From JARRQJ01 sp963761035 (GTDB lineage Bacteria > Pseudomonadota > Gammaproteobacteria > DRLM01): a stretch of DNA of 64,000 nucleotides. The translations under genes were made by a program, and so were the position numbers. Of this stretch, positions 63,208-64,000 are shown piece by piece (position 1 is the stretch's first letter; the number at the start of each line of letters is the position of its first letter). The notes below the pieces were generated by a model. That model was given only the letters and a program-made list of their open reading frames with translations. It made no database searches and had not been told where the DNA came from. The stretch covers positions 806,001 through 870,000 of the forward strand of contig CAVXFH010000002.1 in assembly GCA_963761035.1 (NCBI GenBank). The letters run 5' to 3'.

Positions 63208-64000
63208 GATACCCCCGCCTTTGCCATCTTGGTTCCGTTCAAGGAGGGCAGATCGTCGGGGGCGATATCCAGTAAACGCATGGCACCGTTCATCACCCGG
63301 CTGAATACCGGCGCCGCCACCAAGCCGCCGTAATAGCGGTCGCTGCGCGGATCATTGATCACCACCACCATCACTAAGCGCGGCCGAGTCGCCGGGATCA
63401 TGCCCGCGAACAGCGCGACATAGCTGTCTTCCTCATAGCCGCCCGGGGTGGATCTACGTACCGTACCGGTCTTGCCGGCGACGTGATAACCCGGCACTCG
63501 CGCCAACCCGCCGGTACCTTCATCGCTAACTACGCCTTCCAACATGGCGATCACCTGCCGCGCGGTTTTGGCTTTCATCACCCGTTCGCTTTCTTGTGCA
63601 TTTTCCACAGGTACGAATGAAACGGGCTTGAGTTCACCGCCCGCCGCCAAGGCCGCGTAGGCGCGCGCCAATTGCAGGGTGGATACCGACAGGCCGTAGC
63701 CATAGGAGAAGGCGGCATGATCAATGGGGTACCAGTGATGATAATCCGGCAAAGTTCCCGCCGTCTCTCCGGGGAATTCGGCCCCGCTCATGGTGCCGAA
63801 ACCCACCTTGCGGAACATCGTCCACAAACGTTCGGCGGGCAGGGACAGCGCGATCTTGCTGGCGCCAACATTGCTGGATTTCGCGATGACGTTACTGACA
63901 TTGATCAACCCGTAGTCGTGGGTATCGTGAACGGTGTTGGACCCCACCCGTAAGGTGCCCGGCTCGGTGTCGATCAAGGTATCGGGGCGATATTGGCCGG
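63204..64000 (-). CDS. ftsI: Peptidoglycan D,D-transpeptidase FtsI (PBP3), C-terminal part
   Basis: Septal transpeptidase working with FtsW. About 265 C-terminal codons are visible; the N-terminus lies beyond base 64000. The SxN motif is in AKSSNVGASK and the KTG motif in YHVAGKTGTVRR, and SYGYGLSVSTLQLARAYAALA is a strong family block. The active-site SxxK Ser lies outside the window. First gene here of the murE-murF-mraY chain. Confidence 0.95.
   Translation of the reverse strand, partial: GQYRPDTLIDTEPGTLRVGSNTVHDTHDYGLINVSNVIAKSSNVGASKIALSLPAERLWTMFRKVGFGTMSGAEFPGETAGTLPDYHHWYPIDHAAFSYGYGLSVSTLQLARAYAALAAGGELKPVSFVPVENAQESERVMKAKTARQVIAMLEGVVSDEGTGGLARVPGYHVAGKTGTVRRSTPGGYEEDSYVALFAGMIPATRPRLVMVVVINDPRSDRYYGGLVAAPVFSRVMNGAMRLLDIAPDDLPSLNGTKMAKAGVS

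Overview
The window is a GC-rich chromosomal segment of a gammaproteobacterium. It has no tRNA or rRNA genes, CRISPR array, transposase or prophage that I can recognise. Gene content and order match free-living Gammaproteobacteria: rppH-ptsP; pilT / yggS-proC-yggT-yggU; coaBC-dut-algC-argB next to pyrE; radC-rpmB-rpmG; and the dcw cluster ftsI...ftsZ-lpxC with secA. A type I sulfide:quinone oxidoreductase closely resembling the Acidithiobacillus type suggests an organism that oxidises sulfide. LpxC, LptD-free dcw order and a meso-DAP type MurE (DNPR motif) mark it as Gram-negative.

Layout. 1-5108: the start of ilvD (cut by the window edge), a small membrane protein, a PaaK-like adenylate-forming enzyme, recQ and a small holin-like membrane protein. 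5335-13491: a polyphosphate island with ppk1 facing ppx, a pyruvate kinase-like protein, a CYTH-like/CHAD protein, a SixA-type phosphatase and a DUF3562 protein; ppk1 has a candidate Pho box. 13862-18065: ttcA, a 30-residue membrane peptide, argA and sqr. 18092-26254: emrAB exporter, rppH-ptsP, a HAD phosphatase and a BtuCD-type importer without a binding protein. 26271-32217: pilT, yggS-proC-yggT-yggU and a large dynamin-like GTPase. 32280-40856: xthA/pyrE, an eroded TSUP transporter, a DUF4124 protein, argB, algC, dut, coaBC, radC, rpmB, rpmG. 40923-47690: a desaturase, argJ, secA, an M23 peptidase and dciA. 47841-64000: lpxC, ftsZ, ftsA, ftsQ, ddl, murB, murC, murG, ftsW, murD, mraY, murF, murE, ftsI, all on the minus strand and mostly overlapping by a few bases.

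How the genes work together. The dcw block makes lipid II from UDP-MurNAc-peptide precursors, flips and polymerises it, and builds the divisome; lpxC adds the committed step of lipid A synthesis. argA, argB and argJ cover the acetylated arginine cycle. The polyphosphate island pairs synthesis (ppk1) with degradation (ppx) and a CHAD protein expected to bind polyphosphate.

The most striking observations are: (1) murD is broken by a 22-bp tandem duplication that shifts the frame in an essential gene; (2) the ppk-ppx-PK-like-CHAD-SixA island; (3) an unlisted 30-residue single-pass membrane peptide with an excellent ribosome binding site; (4) a perfect 16-bp palindrome over the predicted promoter of sqr. 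All functional calls come from motif recognition by eye; no database search was possible.
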